From contig JAEOSY010000638.1 of NCBI GenBank assembly GCA_016840125.1, positions 1-20,544 on the forward strand: a stretch of 20,544 bases of DNA, written 5' to 3'. The position numbers and the translations under genes are program-made. Positions 13,115 to 20,544 of this stretch are shown one piece after another. Within the stretch, counting starts at the first letter, position 1. Each line of letters starts with the position of its first letter. The notes under the pieces were generated by a model, which worked only from the letters and a program-made list of their open reading frames with translations, had not been told where the DNA came from and ran no database searches. The DNA comes from Candidatus Helarchaeota archaeon (GTDB lineage: Archaea; Asgardarchaeota; Lokiarchaeia; Helarchaeales; HEL-GB-A).

Positions 13115-14161
13115 TTATGAAATTTTAATCTCAAATAACGACTCAAGAGAATTTATAGTGAATTTTTTTTCTAAAAACTTCTCTATTAACCAGACATTAG
13201 TTTTTGTATGGTGTGTTATTTCACTAGGCCTTATGATTGATGTTCCATGAGCCAAAGCCATAAAAGGTAATATTTGATCTGATAGAAATCTATCAACTGT
13301 TGCTTTCATCTTTACGATATCACAAAGATATTTAGCACATTCAGCGCCTATTTTTTCTGAAGGTTTTCCCTTTTCCCCAATAATGTCTGAACCTAAAATT
13401 ACACCCGAGTTTGTTCTCAGCCAAAGACAAATTCCACTTCCAGGATTCATCGCTTCAACATATTTTTTATCAATCCATGGATTTATTCCTAATTTTTTAT
13501 AAATCATACTTTTTGCTGCTTTTAACTGCCTTTTTGCAACATTTTTGTTCTTTAAATGAAAGCTCGCGATTGAAATTCCGCTAATTTCTGTAATCTCTCC
13601 AAATTTTTCTAATTTTATAGGATTTAGTTTTACTACGGGGTGAATTTGGAAAGTTACTCTTGCTCCACCCTTTGGATAAAATCCATGCTTGAGTATATTG
13701 ATTTCAATGTTATAGCCCATGCTCTTTAATTGAGGAATCAAAATATTCTCCAAATAGGGTAGTGTTGGAGCCCATAAGCCAAAAGTCGCCCCACCATTAA
13801 TCTGAATTTCAATTGGACCAGTTGCATGGATACACGCTAATTGCAGAATTTGTAAAATTAAACCGATACTACCAGCCGTCCCAATACCTATGTTATAAGT
13901 TCCTTCACTAATCTTTCCTGGAGTAAATAATATCTCAGTAGCTCCTATTTTCCCATTTTCTAAAATTCCATTTGAAATATTCGCAAGAGCTTGTAAACCA
14001 GCTAAATGCTGTGCCCGTAAGCCTTGTTTAGGCCTATTTTTTCTAATGTTAAAAATTTTCACTGGTTTCTTAGCTAAAACTGAGAAGGCACATGAAAGTC
14101 GAAGTATAGATCCTCCGCCCTCACCAAAGGAGCCATCAATTTCAATAAAGTTATCATCCAT
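13115..14161 (-). CDS. rtcA: RNA 3'-terminal phosphate cyclase
   Basis: RtcA converts an RNA 3'-phosphate to a 2',3'-cyclic phosphate using ATP through a covalent enzyme-AMP. The 348-residue length is normal. Seen: the N-terminal EIDGSFGEGGGSILRLSCAF, RPKQGLRAQHLAGLQAL, a GTAGSIGLILQ block, NGGATFGLWAPTLPYLENIL, HGFYPKGGARV, and the C-terminal H-x-x-T-N motif in HHTKTNVWLIEKFL, whose second His (H318) is the expected adenylylated nucleophile. I start at ATG 14161 because the family begins at IEIDGS; the frame stays open to ATG 14215, which would add 18 Lys/Asn-rich residues and overlap the divergent gene. RNA repair or processing is its known role. No ligase rtcB is in the window. Confidence 0.93.
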   Translation of the reverse strand: MDDNFIEIDGSFGEGGGSILRLSCAFSVLAKKPVKIFNIRKNRPKQGLRAQHLAGLQALANISNGILENGKIGATEILFTPGKISEGTYNIGIGTAGSIGLILQILQLACIHATGPIEIQINGGATFGLWAPTLPYLENILIPQLKSMGYNIEINILKHGFYPKGGARVTFQIHPVVKLNPIKLEKFGEITEISGISIASFHLKNKNVAKRQLKAAKSMIYKKLGINPWIDKKYVEAMNPGSGICLWLRTNSGVILGSDIIGEKGKPSEKIGAECAKYLCDIVKMKATVDRFLSDQILPFMALAHGTSIIRPSEITHHTKTNVWLIEKFLEKKFTINSLESLFEIKIS

Positions 14162-14213
14162 GATTAATCTCTTACCTGTAATCTTTTTTAATGTTTTTTC
14201 GTTTGAATTATCC

Positions 14214-14549
14214 ATGGTGCTCGAAGAAACTGATTTGACTACATTTCAAAAAAAAGTTTTGGAATTGACAAAGAAAATTCCAAAAGGAAAAGTCGCCACT
14301 TACGGATTATTGGCTAAATTGCTCGGTGATGTTCATTTATCACGCGCCGTTGGGAATGCGCTGAATAAAAATCCCTTCCCAATTGTCGTTCCTTGTCACC
14401 GCGTCGTAAGGAGTGATGGCGCGGTTGGTGGGTTCGCAAAAGGCACTGAAGCAAAAGTCAAACTTCTTAAGGATGAAAAAGTTTTGGTACAAAATAACAG
14501 AATTAATCTTACAAAATATTTAGTTAGTGAAGAATTACTTAAAAAATAG
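14214..14549 (+). CDS. ogt: O6-methylguanine-DNA methyltransferase, catalytic domain only
   Basis: A suicide DNA-repair enzyme that takes the alkyl group from O6-alkylguanine onto a cysteine. The 111-residue protein is only the DNA-binding/catalytic domain, without the usual N-terminal domain. Seen: TTFQKKVLELTKKIPKGKVATYG with Tyr30 of the helix-turn-helix, the Arg finger in SRAVGNAL (Arg44), the active-site PCHRVV with Cys61, and GAVGGFAKGTEAKVKLL. An intact Cys means it is a true methyltransferase rather than an alkyltransferase-like protein, where Cys is replaced. ATG 14214 is the likely start; the 5' extension of the open frame overlaps rtcA on the other strand and is not coding. Divergent from rtcA, with at most 52 bases between starts. 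Confidence 0.93.
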   Translation: MVLEETDLTTFQKKVLELTKKIPKGKVATYGLLAKLLGDVHLSRAVGNALNKNPFPIVVPCHRVVRSDGAVGGFAKGTEAKVKLLKDEKVLVQNNRINLTKYLVSEELLKK

Positions 14550-14575
14550 CAGAATGATTTTTACTTCTTAAATAT

Positions 14576-15319
14576 TTATAAGGTGAATGGCGGGAATTCC
14601 AACGGTGAATCGATTAGATATTGAATAAATTCATTAAAAGGCAACATTTTTTTTGAAGACTCAAACTGCATGCTCCGCCCCTTATACCTACCTTCACCTT
14701 TTTCGATTCCCCCTAATTCTAGCAGCTCAGTCAGTTTTACTCTGCTGTTATATATTCGGTAGTTTCCATCATACCACCAAACAAGGTCGAATTCCCGAGG
14801 AGTAGTTTCTTCTTCTATAATATCGAAGAGATTCGTAATATATTCCTTGAACCGCCAAGCAATGAAGACCACTCCAGATGGAGTCTTGTGGAGTGAAGGA
14901 ACGCCTTCGAGCTTTGCCATCCATTCAGGTTGCGTGTATTTCAGTGGTCCAGTTATTTCAGGGGTAATCGGAGGAGATTTCTCTAAATTCTTCAAGTTCC
15001 ACATGACTTCTTTAAGAAATTCGGGTATAATTAGGTCTTTGGGAGCTTTTTTGGACAGGCGAGTGAACTTTTTAACCCCATTCGGATACTCGATCTGCAG
15101 GTCATTACCCTCTCCATGAACTTGATATGCCTCAGGAGCAAGATGGAACGTTTTTTTAGTATAATTAAAAAAGAATTTCGGTTTTCCCTCGATTACATCC
15201 AGAAATAATTGTGCTAATGCGGGTTTTATTTGTTTTACATCAACGAGATCTGGTATATCTTGGGTTCAAGCGCCTGTCCTCGTCAAAAGAATACAAGAAT
15301 GGGTTTCCTTGGCAATCAT
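14576..15319 (-). pseudogene. Broken gene, unknown family (in-frame TGA, lost 5' end)
   Basis: From 15265 down to the stop at 14576 an uninterrupted frame encodes about 229 residues with coding-like composition (for example LFLDVIEGKPKFFFNYTKK, FHLAPEAYQVHGEGNDLQIE, VWWYDGNYRIYNSRVKLTEL), but the only ATG in it is at 15004, giving just 142 residues. Immediately upstream is an in-frame TGA (15266-15268), and beyond it the frame continues sensibly (MIAKETHSCILLTRTGA from 15319) up to a TAG near 15370. The simplest reading is a decayed gene with a nonsense mutation and a missing 5' end. Alternatives: a shorter protein from 15004, or selenocysteine at the TGA. No family recognised and no membrane segments seen. 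Confidence 0.45.
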
Positions 15320-15364
15320 AAAGAGCTGAACGAGGAGGTGGCGACCTTTTTCTGACTGAATGTA

Positions 15365-15829
15365 CTAATCATGAAATACTAGTAAGGATGACTTTAAAGG
15401 ATGTCTGCTCAATTTCTTTTTGAGCCGCTGCGGATATTTCTTATGTAGCACTAATTTGATTATCCCAATAGCCGCAAGGCTCACCCCTCCGATAATCCCC
15501 ACGAGGAGGAGGATTTGCCCAAGCAGGGGGCTGGTCGGGTCGAGGGGATTTGAACCACCCGCGACCTCAGCGCCATCGGTGATCCCATCCCCATCTGTAT
15601 CGGGATTGAAGAGATCGGTACCATAGGTATGCAGTTCCGCGGCGTTGGACAACCCATCGGTATCGTAGTCCGCCGTATTCGCTAAGAGATACACGGTCGT
15701 ATTTTGGGAGGTCCCATTGTTCCCTGCACTATCGACCGCCCGGTAATACAGGGTATGGGGACCATTTACACCCCCTGCGAGGGAAAAATTCGCCCCCGTC
15801 AGCCACTCGCTCCAATCAATTTTAAACTG
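15365..15829 (-). CDS. C-terminal part of surface protein after an in-frame TAG: calcium repeats and membrane anchor
   Basis: This 154-residue stretch is in exactly the same frame as the large protein upstream and is separated from it only by TAG at 15830-15832. It continues an Ig-like domain (NGPHTLYYRAVDSAGNNGTS), then two thrombospondin type-3-like calcium motifs (DYDTDGLSNAAEL, DTDGDGITDGAEV), a Pro/Ser linker, a membrane helix (ILLLVGIIGGVSLAAIGII) and a basic cytoplasmic tail (HKKYPQRLKKKL). These parts are what anchors the surface protein in the membrane. If not read through, the segment would need its own start (none with a clear ribosome binding site; ATA/GTG codons near 15694) and would be dead. 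Read-through as pyrrolysine is a possibility, not shown. Confidence 0.55.
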   Translation of the reverse strand, partial: QFKIDWSEWLTGANFSLAGGVNGPHTLYYRAVDSAGNNGTSQNTTVYLLANTADYDTDGLSNAAELHTYGTDLFNPDTDGDGITDGAEVAGGSNPLDPTSPLLGQILLLVGIIGGVSLAAIGIIKLVLHKKYPQRLKKKLSRHPLKSSLLVFHD

Positions 15830-18124
15830 CTACGAGCTAATACCCCCCCCAACATCCGGTCCCCCCCAGAGCTCGAATAAAGTATTCTCTAAGACGAAAT
15901 TCGGGGGATACGGATAAGTTATGTTTAGGTTGCACGGGTCCGGGGGGATGCCATCCCCCACGGTCAGCCAGCGCGTCCGCGCCATGGCGGAATAGTTGGC
16001 TCCCCCGGGGTACCACGCGGTCACGTTATACACCCCCAATTGGTTGAACTGCGACACAGTCACCAGCGGCGCGGGCCCTGAATCCAATAATGACTCATTT
16101 ACGTAGAGATAGACCGTGTCGCCCAAGGGGACGGTGATGGTGAGGTTGCAATACCATGTCCCATTGGTCTGGTAGTTGGCAGGCGTGCCATTGAGCAGGA
16201 GGTCAAGATTTGGGGCTGCTTTGGTAATAATATACGGCTTCAGGAACGTGGCATTCCAGATGTTGGACGTATCGTTGAAGAACCACCGGTACTGGTAGGA
16301 ACCTGCTCCTAGATCAACGAACTCGTAATAATACTCATCCCCCTCTTGTGTGCTCACGGTGAAGTTCGTACCATTCCACTCCAAAAACACGGTGCCCAGT
16401 CCCACATCGTCGGTGATCGTGAGATTAAATTGGTACCGCTGGGTTGCCGTATAATTCTGCGGGGAACTGCGCCCCTCTACCGCATTGGAATACTGTGGGG
16501 GTTGCGTATCGGGTAACTGCACGATCACGCTCTCACAGTTCGAGAGGGAGCTGTTGTGGGTGGCGTTACCCGCCATCACCGCGTAGTAATAGGTGCCACT
16601 TAGCAGCCCCGGATCGGTGTAATTCGTCAGGGATGTCGATCCAATAGTGGACCTGCCACCTATGGCGGTAAATGGGGAGAGATCCCGATAGATATAATAC
16701 AGGGTGACATTCGCCACTGCACTCCAATTCAACTCAATGGTCCCATCCAAGTCGGGATTGGGGAGAATTGGCTCTAGAACAGGACCATTTAAGAGCCAGA
16801 CCGTCTTCTTATAGAAGATATCATAGTCGGTGCCCGCTCCCAGATAGTTTGTCGTATCTTCCCACGCGATGTGGACGATTCCCGTTCCATCCACGGCGAT
16901 CGTGGGTTTCGAAGAAATACCCGTGCTCTCTGTAGAGACGACTTCTGTAGAGGTCCAATTCCCTGTAGTGGCGTTCCAATATTTGTAGACAATGGTAATA
17001 AAGTCACTCCAAGCGACATGCACGTTTCCCTCGTGATCGGTTGTGAGAGCGGGTTCGCTCGAGTGGCTTACACTTTCTGTGGAAACTACCTCCGTTATAG
17101 TCCAGTTCCCTGTGGTGGCATTCCGCCGTTTATAGAAAATATCATCATCGGAGCCTGAGCCGCCATACGTACCTACCTGCCAATAAACCATATGGAGATG
17201 CCCTCCTTTGTCAACTGCGATCTCTGCTAACCTAGTATCAAACGTGCTTGATTCCGTCGTGATCAGCTCGGCGGCGCTCCACGTTGCATCGGTCGCGTTC
17301 CTATATTTATAAAATATGTTATTATATCCACCGAACGATTCCTTCCAGACCACATGCACGGTCCCGTTGGAATCTGCGGCCAAGGCGGGTTGTTGCGAAC
17401 CGCTAGTGCTCTCTGCAGTGACCACTTGAGGCATCGTCCACGTATCGGTCGTGGTGTTCCAACATCCATAGAAAAGATCCCAATCCGACCCAGAATCGTT
17501 ATAATCCGTCATGTCTTTCCAGACCGCGTGCACATTGCCGTGCGCATCTGTTGCAATTTGTGGATCGACAGAATTACCCGAGCTCACGTTGGAAACCACC
17601 GCCGTCGGGGTCCAGGTGCCGGTCGTCGCATTCCACCGCTCATAGAAGATATCATCGTCTGTTCCAGCGCTACTGTAGTTTGTATTATCCGCCCACGCTA
17701 CATGCACGTGCCCGTCCGCGTCTACCGCAATTACTGGAATATAAGAAGTGCCGTTATGCTCGAAAGAGACCACCTCGACAGGCATCCACGCGCCTGTGGT
17801 GGCGTTCCAAACCCGATAGAAAATGTCAGGCTCCGTACCTGCCCCCTCATAATCGGCATGGTCATACCACACAAGATGCACGTTACCTGTGTGATCCGTC
17901 GCAATCTTAGGAGTAAAGCCAGTATCACTTTCATTAAAGACCACCTCGGTTATTGTCCACCCCCTCTCAATCGCTCTGGTCTCAAAATATTGTAGAGCGT
18001 CAGGTACCTTTTCAGTTTTAAAGTTCTCAGGGGTAGGAGGCGATATACCACTAGTCAAGACTATAAAGGAAAGAACTACAATTGATAAGAGAAATGAAAG
18101 TGTTTTTAGCTTATTCCCATTCAT
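15830..18124 (-). CDS. Large secreted surface protein: signal peptide, seven-blade propeller, fibronectin/Ig-like domains
   Basis: A 764-residue product up to TAG 15830. Residues 8-27 form a signal peptide (LSFLLSIVVLSFIVLTSG). About residues 55-450 hold seven repeats of roughly 58 residues, each with a Trp-x4-VV edge strand, a core of A-D-GNVHV-W and an (D)IFYK-WNATTG strand, a sialidase/BNR-like seven-blade beta propeller. Next a fibronectin type III-like domain (TIELNWSAVANVTLYYIYRD) and Ig-like domains. Many N-x-S/T sites suggest glycosylation. Without the downstream 154 residues the protein lacks its membrane anchor and would be secreted. GC content is clearly above the neighbouring AT-rich genes, but as no element hallmarks surround it this may reflect its amino-acid content. 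Likely cell-surface or adhesion role. ATG 18124 sits about 28 bases from a TATA box. Confidence 0.82.
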   Translation of the reverse strand: MNGNKLKTLSFLLSIVVLSFIVLTSGISPPTPENFKTEKVPDALQYFETRAIERGWTITEVVFNESDTGFTPKIATDHTGNVHLVWYDHADYEGAGTEPDIFYRVWNATTGAWMPVEVVSFEHNGTSYIPVIAVDADGHVHVAWADNTNYSSAGTDDDIFYERWNATTGTWTPTAVVSNVSSGNSVDPQIATDAHGNVHAVWKDMTDYNDSGSDWDLFYGCWNTTTDTWTMPQVVTAESTSGSQQPALAADSNGTVHVVWKESFGGYNNIFYKYRNATDATWSAAELITTESSTFDTRLAEIAVDKGGHLHMVYWQVGTYGGSGSDDDIFYKRRNATTGNWTITEVVSTESVSHSSEPALTTDHEGNVHVAWSDFITIVYKYWNATTGNWTSTEVVSTESTGISSKPTIAVDGTGIVHIAWEDTTNYLGAGTDYDIFYKKTVWLLNGPVLEPILPNPDLDGTIELNWSAVANVTLYYIYRDLSPFTAIGGRSTIGSTSLTNYTDPGLLSGTYYYAVMAGNATHNSSLSNCESVIVQLPDTQPPQYSNAVEGRSSPQNYTATQRYQFNLTITDDVGLGTVFLEWNGTNFTVSTQEGDEYYYEFVDLGAGSYQYRWFFNDTSNIWNATFLKPYIITKAAPNLDLLLNGTPANYQTNGTWYCNLTITVPLGDTVYLYVNESLLDSGPAPLVTVSQFNQLGVYNVTAWYPGGANYSAMARTRWLTVGDGIPPDPCNLNITYPYPPNFVLENTLFELWGGPDVGGGISS

Positions 18125-18153
18125 CTTAAATTGACCTGATGACCTTATCGTAG

Positions 18154-18165
18154 TTTATAAAAAAT
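18154..18165 (-). promoter_or_regulatory. TATA box for the propeller surface protein
   Basis: Minus-strand ATTTTTTATAAA lies about 30-40 bases upstream of ATG 18124. Transcription would start a few bases before the ATG. Confidence 0.5.
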
Positions 18166-18490
18166 ATCAACTTGAAATATTTATGATGAACAAGGTCCCT
18201 TAGTTGTAGTGTATACAATTTCCTTCCAAATATAATTTTACCGAGTGACGCTATACAATCACATTTTCATCTCCAATTTCCATAACAAATTTCTAAATAC
18301 TCTCCAATAGTTTCACTTAACTCTCACTTCAAGTACTTTAACTAGTAGGGGATTTTCGGAGATTTCTGTCAAGTTTGGAGGAAGGGCGGTTCCTTAAAAA
18401 AGAAATGGGCTTCAAGAAAATTTACAGTAAAGTCCTCCTCATAGAAATCGATAATTTAATTAAAAATTTAGCTCATATCTAGTTTTCTTC

Positions 18491-18531
18491 CATCAGACCT
18501 TTTTGGATCACTTTTTATGAGGTCTCTGATG
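18491..18531. repeat. Imperfect inverted repeat upstream of a TATA box
   Basis: CATCAGACCT (18491-18500) pairs with AGGTCTCTGATG (18520-18531) with a two-base bulge, separated by 19 bases and ending just before the TATA box at 18534. It could be a regulator-binding site for the secreted repeat protein gene, or a hairpin if transcribed from upstream. Confidence 0.4.
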
Positions 18532-18533
18532 AA

Positions 18534-18542
18534 TTTATATAT
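18534..18542 (+). promoter_or_regulatory. TATA box for the secreted repeat protein
   Basis: TTTATATAT would place the transcript start near 18565, leaving a leader of about 30 bases that contains GAAAGGGA just before ATG 18595. Confidence 0.55.
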
Positions 18543-18594
18543 GAACACCTCTTTAGAATTTACTCTACTTTAATAAAAGTGAAAGGGAATACAA

Positions 18595-20544
18595 ATGAAG
18601 TTTAGAAAGAAAAATCCATTACTCACAACATTTATAACAGCATTTATAACGTCTATGCTAATTCTGCCGGTGGTAGGAACTGATACACAAAGGATTGAAA
18701 CGTCGGTTACTTTCCATGCAAAAGATGGGAAAATATACACCAATTATGATATAAAATTCGGTAATACTACAACCTATACAAATGATACGTTCAAGGGTTA
18801 TTTGTATATTTGGAACGGATCGCAGGTAACCTTTAACAATTGCCTCTTTCTGAATGACGATGATTTCTTGATTTATGATTCCGCGATCGTCACCTTTCTC
18901 AACAACTGCACCTTCGATTTGACTTACACATTCAAAATCTATGACAACGCCACGGCTAGCTTTGACAATGCGAGTCTGGCCTCCAACTCCGCCTTCGAGA
19001 TCTATAATGCCACGACCGCGTTCGAGAATTCTACCCTTGAATTAACATCCTTGGACATTTACGAAACGGCAAATGTCACTTTTAGTAATAGCTGCACCTT
19101 CGACCTGAGTGCGGCGTTCAAGATCTACGGCGGGGCGAACGTGACGATGGCGGATGTGAGTATGGACTCCACGTCCTCCCTCGAGATCTCTAACGCCATA
19201 GTTGACATTGACACCGCGACCTTCGATATAAAAACATGGGATATTTCCGATTCGGCGAATGTCACGGTCAGTTCGAGCTTTGTTAAAACCACAGCAGGGT
19301 TGTCGTCGGTTTCCCTCCGCATTCGGACGACGGCGAATTCCACCCAGTTCAGCGGCTGTAGTTTTAGTCTATCAGGTGCGAGTGACAGGGCTCTAGAGAT
19401 AGATGGGTCGGCGAAGACAATTTTCAACGACTGTTTCATCAATTCGAGCGCAATCAGAATTAACGGAAGTGTCACAGTCGATTTTATTAACAGTAGAATA
19501 AATTTAACAACAATCTTCGATGGGAATGAGGAGAATCTCAATAACATCCACGATCTCGTATTTACGGGACGTTCTAACGTCAGAATTATTCATACAAATG
19601 TGACTTCCAAGTATTCATATTTCGATCTCAAGAATCAATCGAATCTTCGGATCTGTGATGATTCCGTCGTAAATGTGACGTCCATTTTTAGGATCATGGG
19701 AAATGTCTCGCTCACGATTGAGAATTCCATAGTAAATCCAGGTGCGCTTATGATTGTGAATGATGAACATTATCAGAAGGGATTTAATTCGAGAAATGCG
19801 ACCCTGATAGTCACTAACGGCGCCACCGTGAATGGGCCGATCGTAAATATTGGCAATGGCACCAGTGTGACCATTCAAGATTCCGAAATCGAGACGCTGA
19901 CCGAGACCCTCTGGGTGCGAGGCCCTAGCAATGTCACGATGTATAATAATATTATTACCATCGGTAATAATGCGACGGATTATTGGATTAAGAAACCTAC
20001 CGTAACCGGAAATAGTACCTTTGCCCAAAACCAAACCGTTATCATGGCTTATGAGGGGGTGGAAATCCATGTCAATTCGTCCCAGATCTACCTTATTGTC
20101 GCGGCTTGGAACTCAAATGTCACCGTTTTTAATTCCACTGTGACGAGTGTCCTCCAAGCCTCTGATAATTCCACCATGGAGGTGAATGAAACCACCATCT
20201 CAGGGGATGATGCGCTGGCTTGGGTATATGGATCGGTCGGAGGTGGATTGGGTTACTACCTTAACGAAGATCATAGTTGGTGCTTTGATTCAGCGATTGA
20301 TCTGGTGGAGTGCGAGATTACAGGAACTCTTTTCATTCTAGAAAACATCACCGCCACCTTCACAAACTCAAGCTTCACCTTAAGTTCCTTGGAAACCAAC
20401 GGCACGAGCAGCAGTTCGTTTACGGGGTGCAATTTTACGATCATAGGCACCATACCGCAAGAACCGCTCCACCTCCATACGGCGGGGAGTGCTAACTTCA
20501 CTGAATGTCATTTCCTTGAAGTCGCGAGCCCAGATCCCTCTAAC
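18595..20544 (+). CDS. Secreted repetitive protein, probable beta-helix (3' end outside window)
   Basis: An unbroken frame of 650 codons runs from ATG 18595, preceded by AAAGGGA, to the window edge. Residues 1-29 are a signal peptide (basic KFRKK, hydrophobic TTFITAFITSMLILPVVG). The rest is a series of loose repeats of about 20-25 residues with the pattern N-(V/A)-T-F-x-N-(C/S)-x-F-x-(L/I), for example QVTFNNCLFLND, NVTFSNSCTFDLS and NITATFTNSSFTL. This is the stacking pattern of right-handed parallel beta-helix surface proteins. It is very rich in Asn, Thr and Ser with dozens of N-glycosylation sequons, and evenly placed Cys that could form ladders. No enzyme motif is visible. It is likely an extracellular or S-layer-associated adhesin-like protein. 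A C-terminal anchor, if any, lies outside. Divergent from the propeller protein across a shared promoter region. Confidence 0.8.
   Translation, partial: MKFRKKNPLLTTFITAFITSMLILPVVGTDTQRIETSVTFHAKDGKIYTNYDIKFGNTTTYTNDTFKGYLYIWNGSQVTFNNCLFLNDDDFLIYDSAIVTFLNNCTFDLTYTFKIYDNATASFDNASLASNSAFEIYNATTAFENSTLELTSLDIYETANVTFSNSCTFDLSAAFKIYGGANVTMADVSMDSTSSLEISNAIVDIDTATFDIKTWDISDSANVTVSSSFVKTTAGLSSVSLRIRTTANSTQFSGCSFSLSGASDRALEIDGSAKTIFNDCFINSSAIRINGSVTVDFINSRINLTTIFDGNEENLNNIHDLVFTGRSNVRIIHTNVTSKYSYFDLKNQSNLRICDDSVVNVTSIFRIMGNVSLTIENSIVNPGALMIVNDEHYQKGFNSRNATLIVTNGATVNGPIVNIGNGTSVTIQDSEIETLTETLWVRGPSNVTMYNNIITIGNNATDYWIKKPTVTGNSTFAQNQTVIMAYEGVEIHVNSSQIYLIVAAWNSNVTVFNSTVTSVLQASDNSTMEVNETTISGDDALAWVYGSVGGGLGYYLNEDHSWCFDSAIDLVECEITGTLFILENITATFTNSSFTLSSLETNGTSSSSFTGCNFTIIGTIPQEPLHLHTAGSANFTECHFLEVASPDPSN

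Larger units (their letters stand above)
18125..18594. other. 470-base divergent promoter region
   Basis: Between the two divergently oriented surface-protein genes I see no credible gene on either strand. It holds one promoter per side (18154-18165 minus, 18534-18542 plus), an imperfect inverted repeat (18491-18531) and AT-rich, T-run-containing sequence. No tRNA or tandem repeat was noticed. Confidence 0.6.

Noticed and set aside
15530..15575. On the minus strand, GCGGGTGGTTCAAATCCCC looks like a tRNA T-arm.
   Set aside because: It encodes EVAGGSNPLDP, a common end of thrombospondin type-3 repeats, in a long good frame; no acceptor stem or anticodon arm can be drawn around it.
15843..15850. 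A run of eight G (minus strand) just before the in-frame TAG, considered as a phase-variation tract.
   Set aside because: The downstream coding frame is the same as upstream, so slippage in the run would break the protein rather than restore it.
17354..17995. A 213-residue plus-strand frame opposite the propeller protein.
   Set aside because: It is Arg/His/Pro-rich shadow sequence of a clearly repeated propeller gene on the other strand.

Overview
The window looks like a chromosomal segment of an archaeon, most probably an Asgard (Lokiarchaeia-like) lineage. This is inferred from archaeal replication and RNA genes (Orc1/Cdc6, RtcA), TATA-like promoter boxes, GGTGA-type ribosome binding sites, and a set of eukaryote-like proteins: a stand-alone Cdc48 N-domain-like protein, an IFT52/GldG (GIFT)-like protein, a long coiled coil ending in a roadblock-like domain, and a longin-small-GTPase fusion. 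No marker gene fixes the taxon.

Layout. 1-1450: the 3' end of an unrecognised gene, a Cdc48-N-like gene and a small winged-helix-like gene. 1580-4780: a tightly packed, more GC-rich set on the plus strand with start/stop overlaps (zinc-ribbon protein, truncated ParB-like protein, two small unknowns, a CPNC zinc protein) ending in a divergent orc1/cdc6 gene. It reads as the replication/partition block of an integrated plasmid or virus. 4831-7430: two genes that look like a stripped-down CRISPR effector, a Cas7-like RAMP protein and a RAMP protein fused to an HD-nuclease-like domain. No cas1/2, large subunit, helicase or repeat array is visible.

7600-13080: an unknown gene, then the GIFT-like protein, the coiled-coil/roadblock-like protein and the longin-GTPase fusion, all on the plus strand with short spacers. 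The last three look like parts of one cytoskeletal or membrane-trafficking-like assembly: scaffold, adaptor and GTPase.

13115-15320: rtcA (minus) and a one-domain methylguanine-DNA methyltransferase (plus), divergent and almost touching, then a broken minus-strand gene. 15365-20544: two large surface proteins in opposite directions around a 470-base promoter region. One is a seven-blade propeller/Ig-like protein with thrombospondin-type calcium repeats and a C-terminal membrane anchor, interrupted by one in-frame TAG. The other is a secreted Asn/Thr-rich repeat protein that runs off the window.

The two strongest points are the Cas7 + RAMP-HD pair beside an Orc1/Cdc6 replicon module, and the GIFT/coiled-coil-roadblock/longin-GTPase cluster. 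All family assignments are by eye from motifs; none was tested by a database search.
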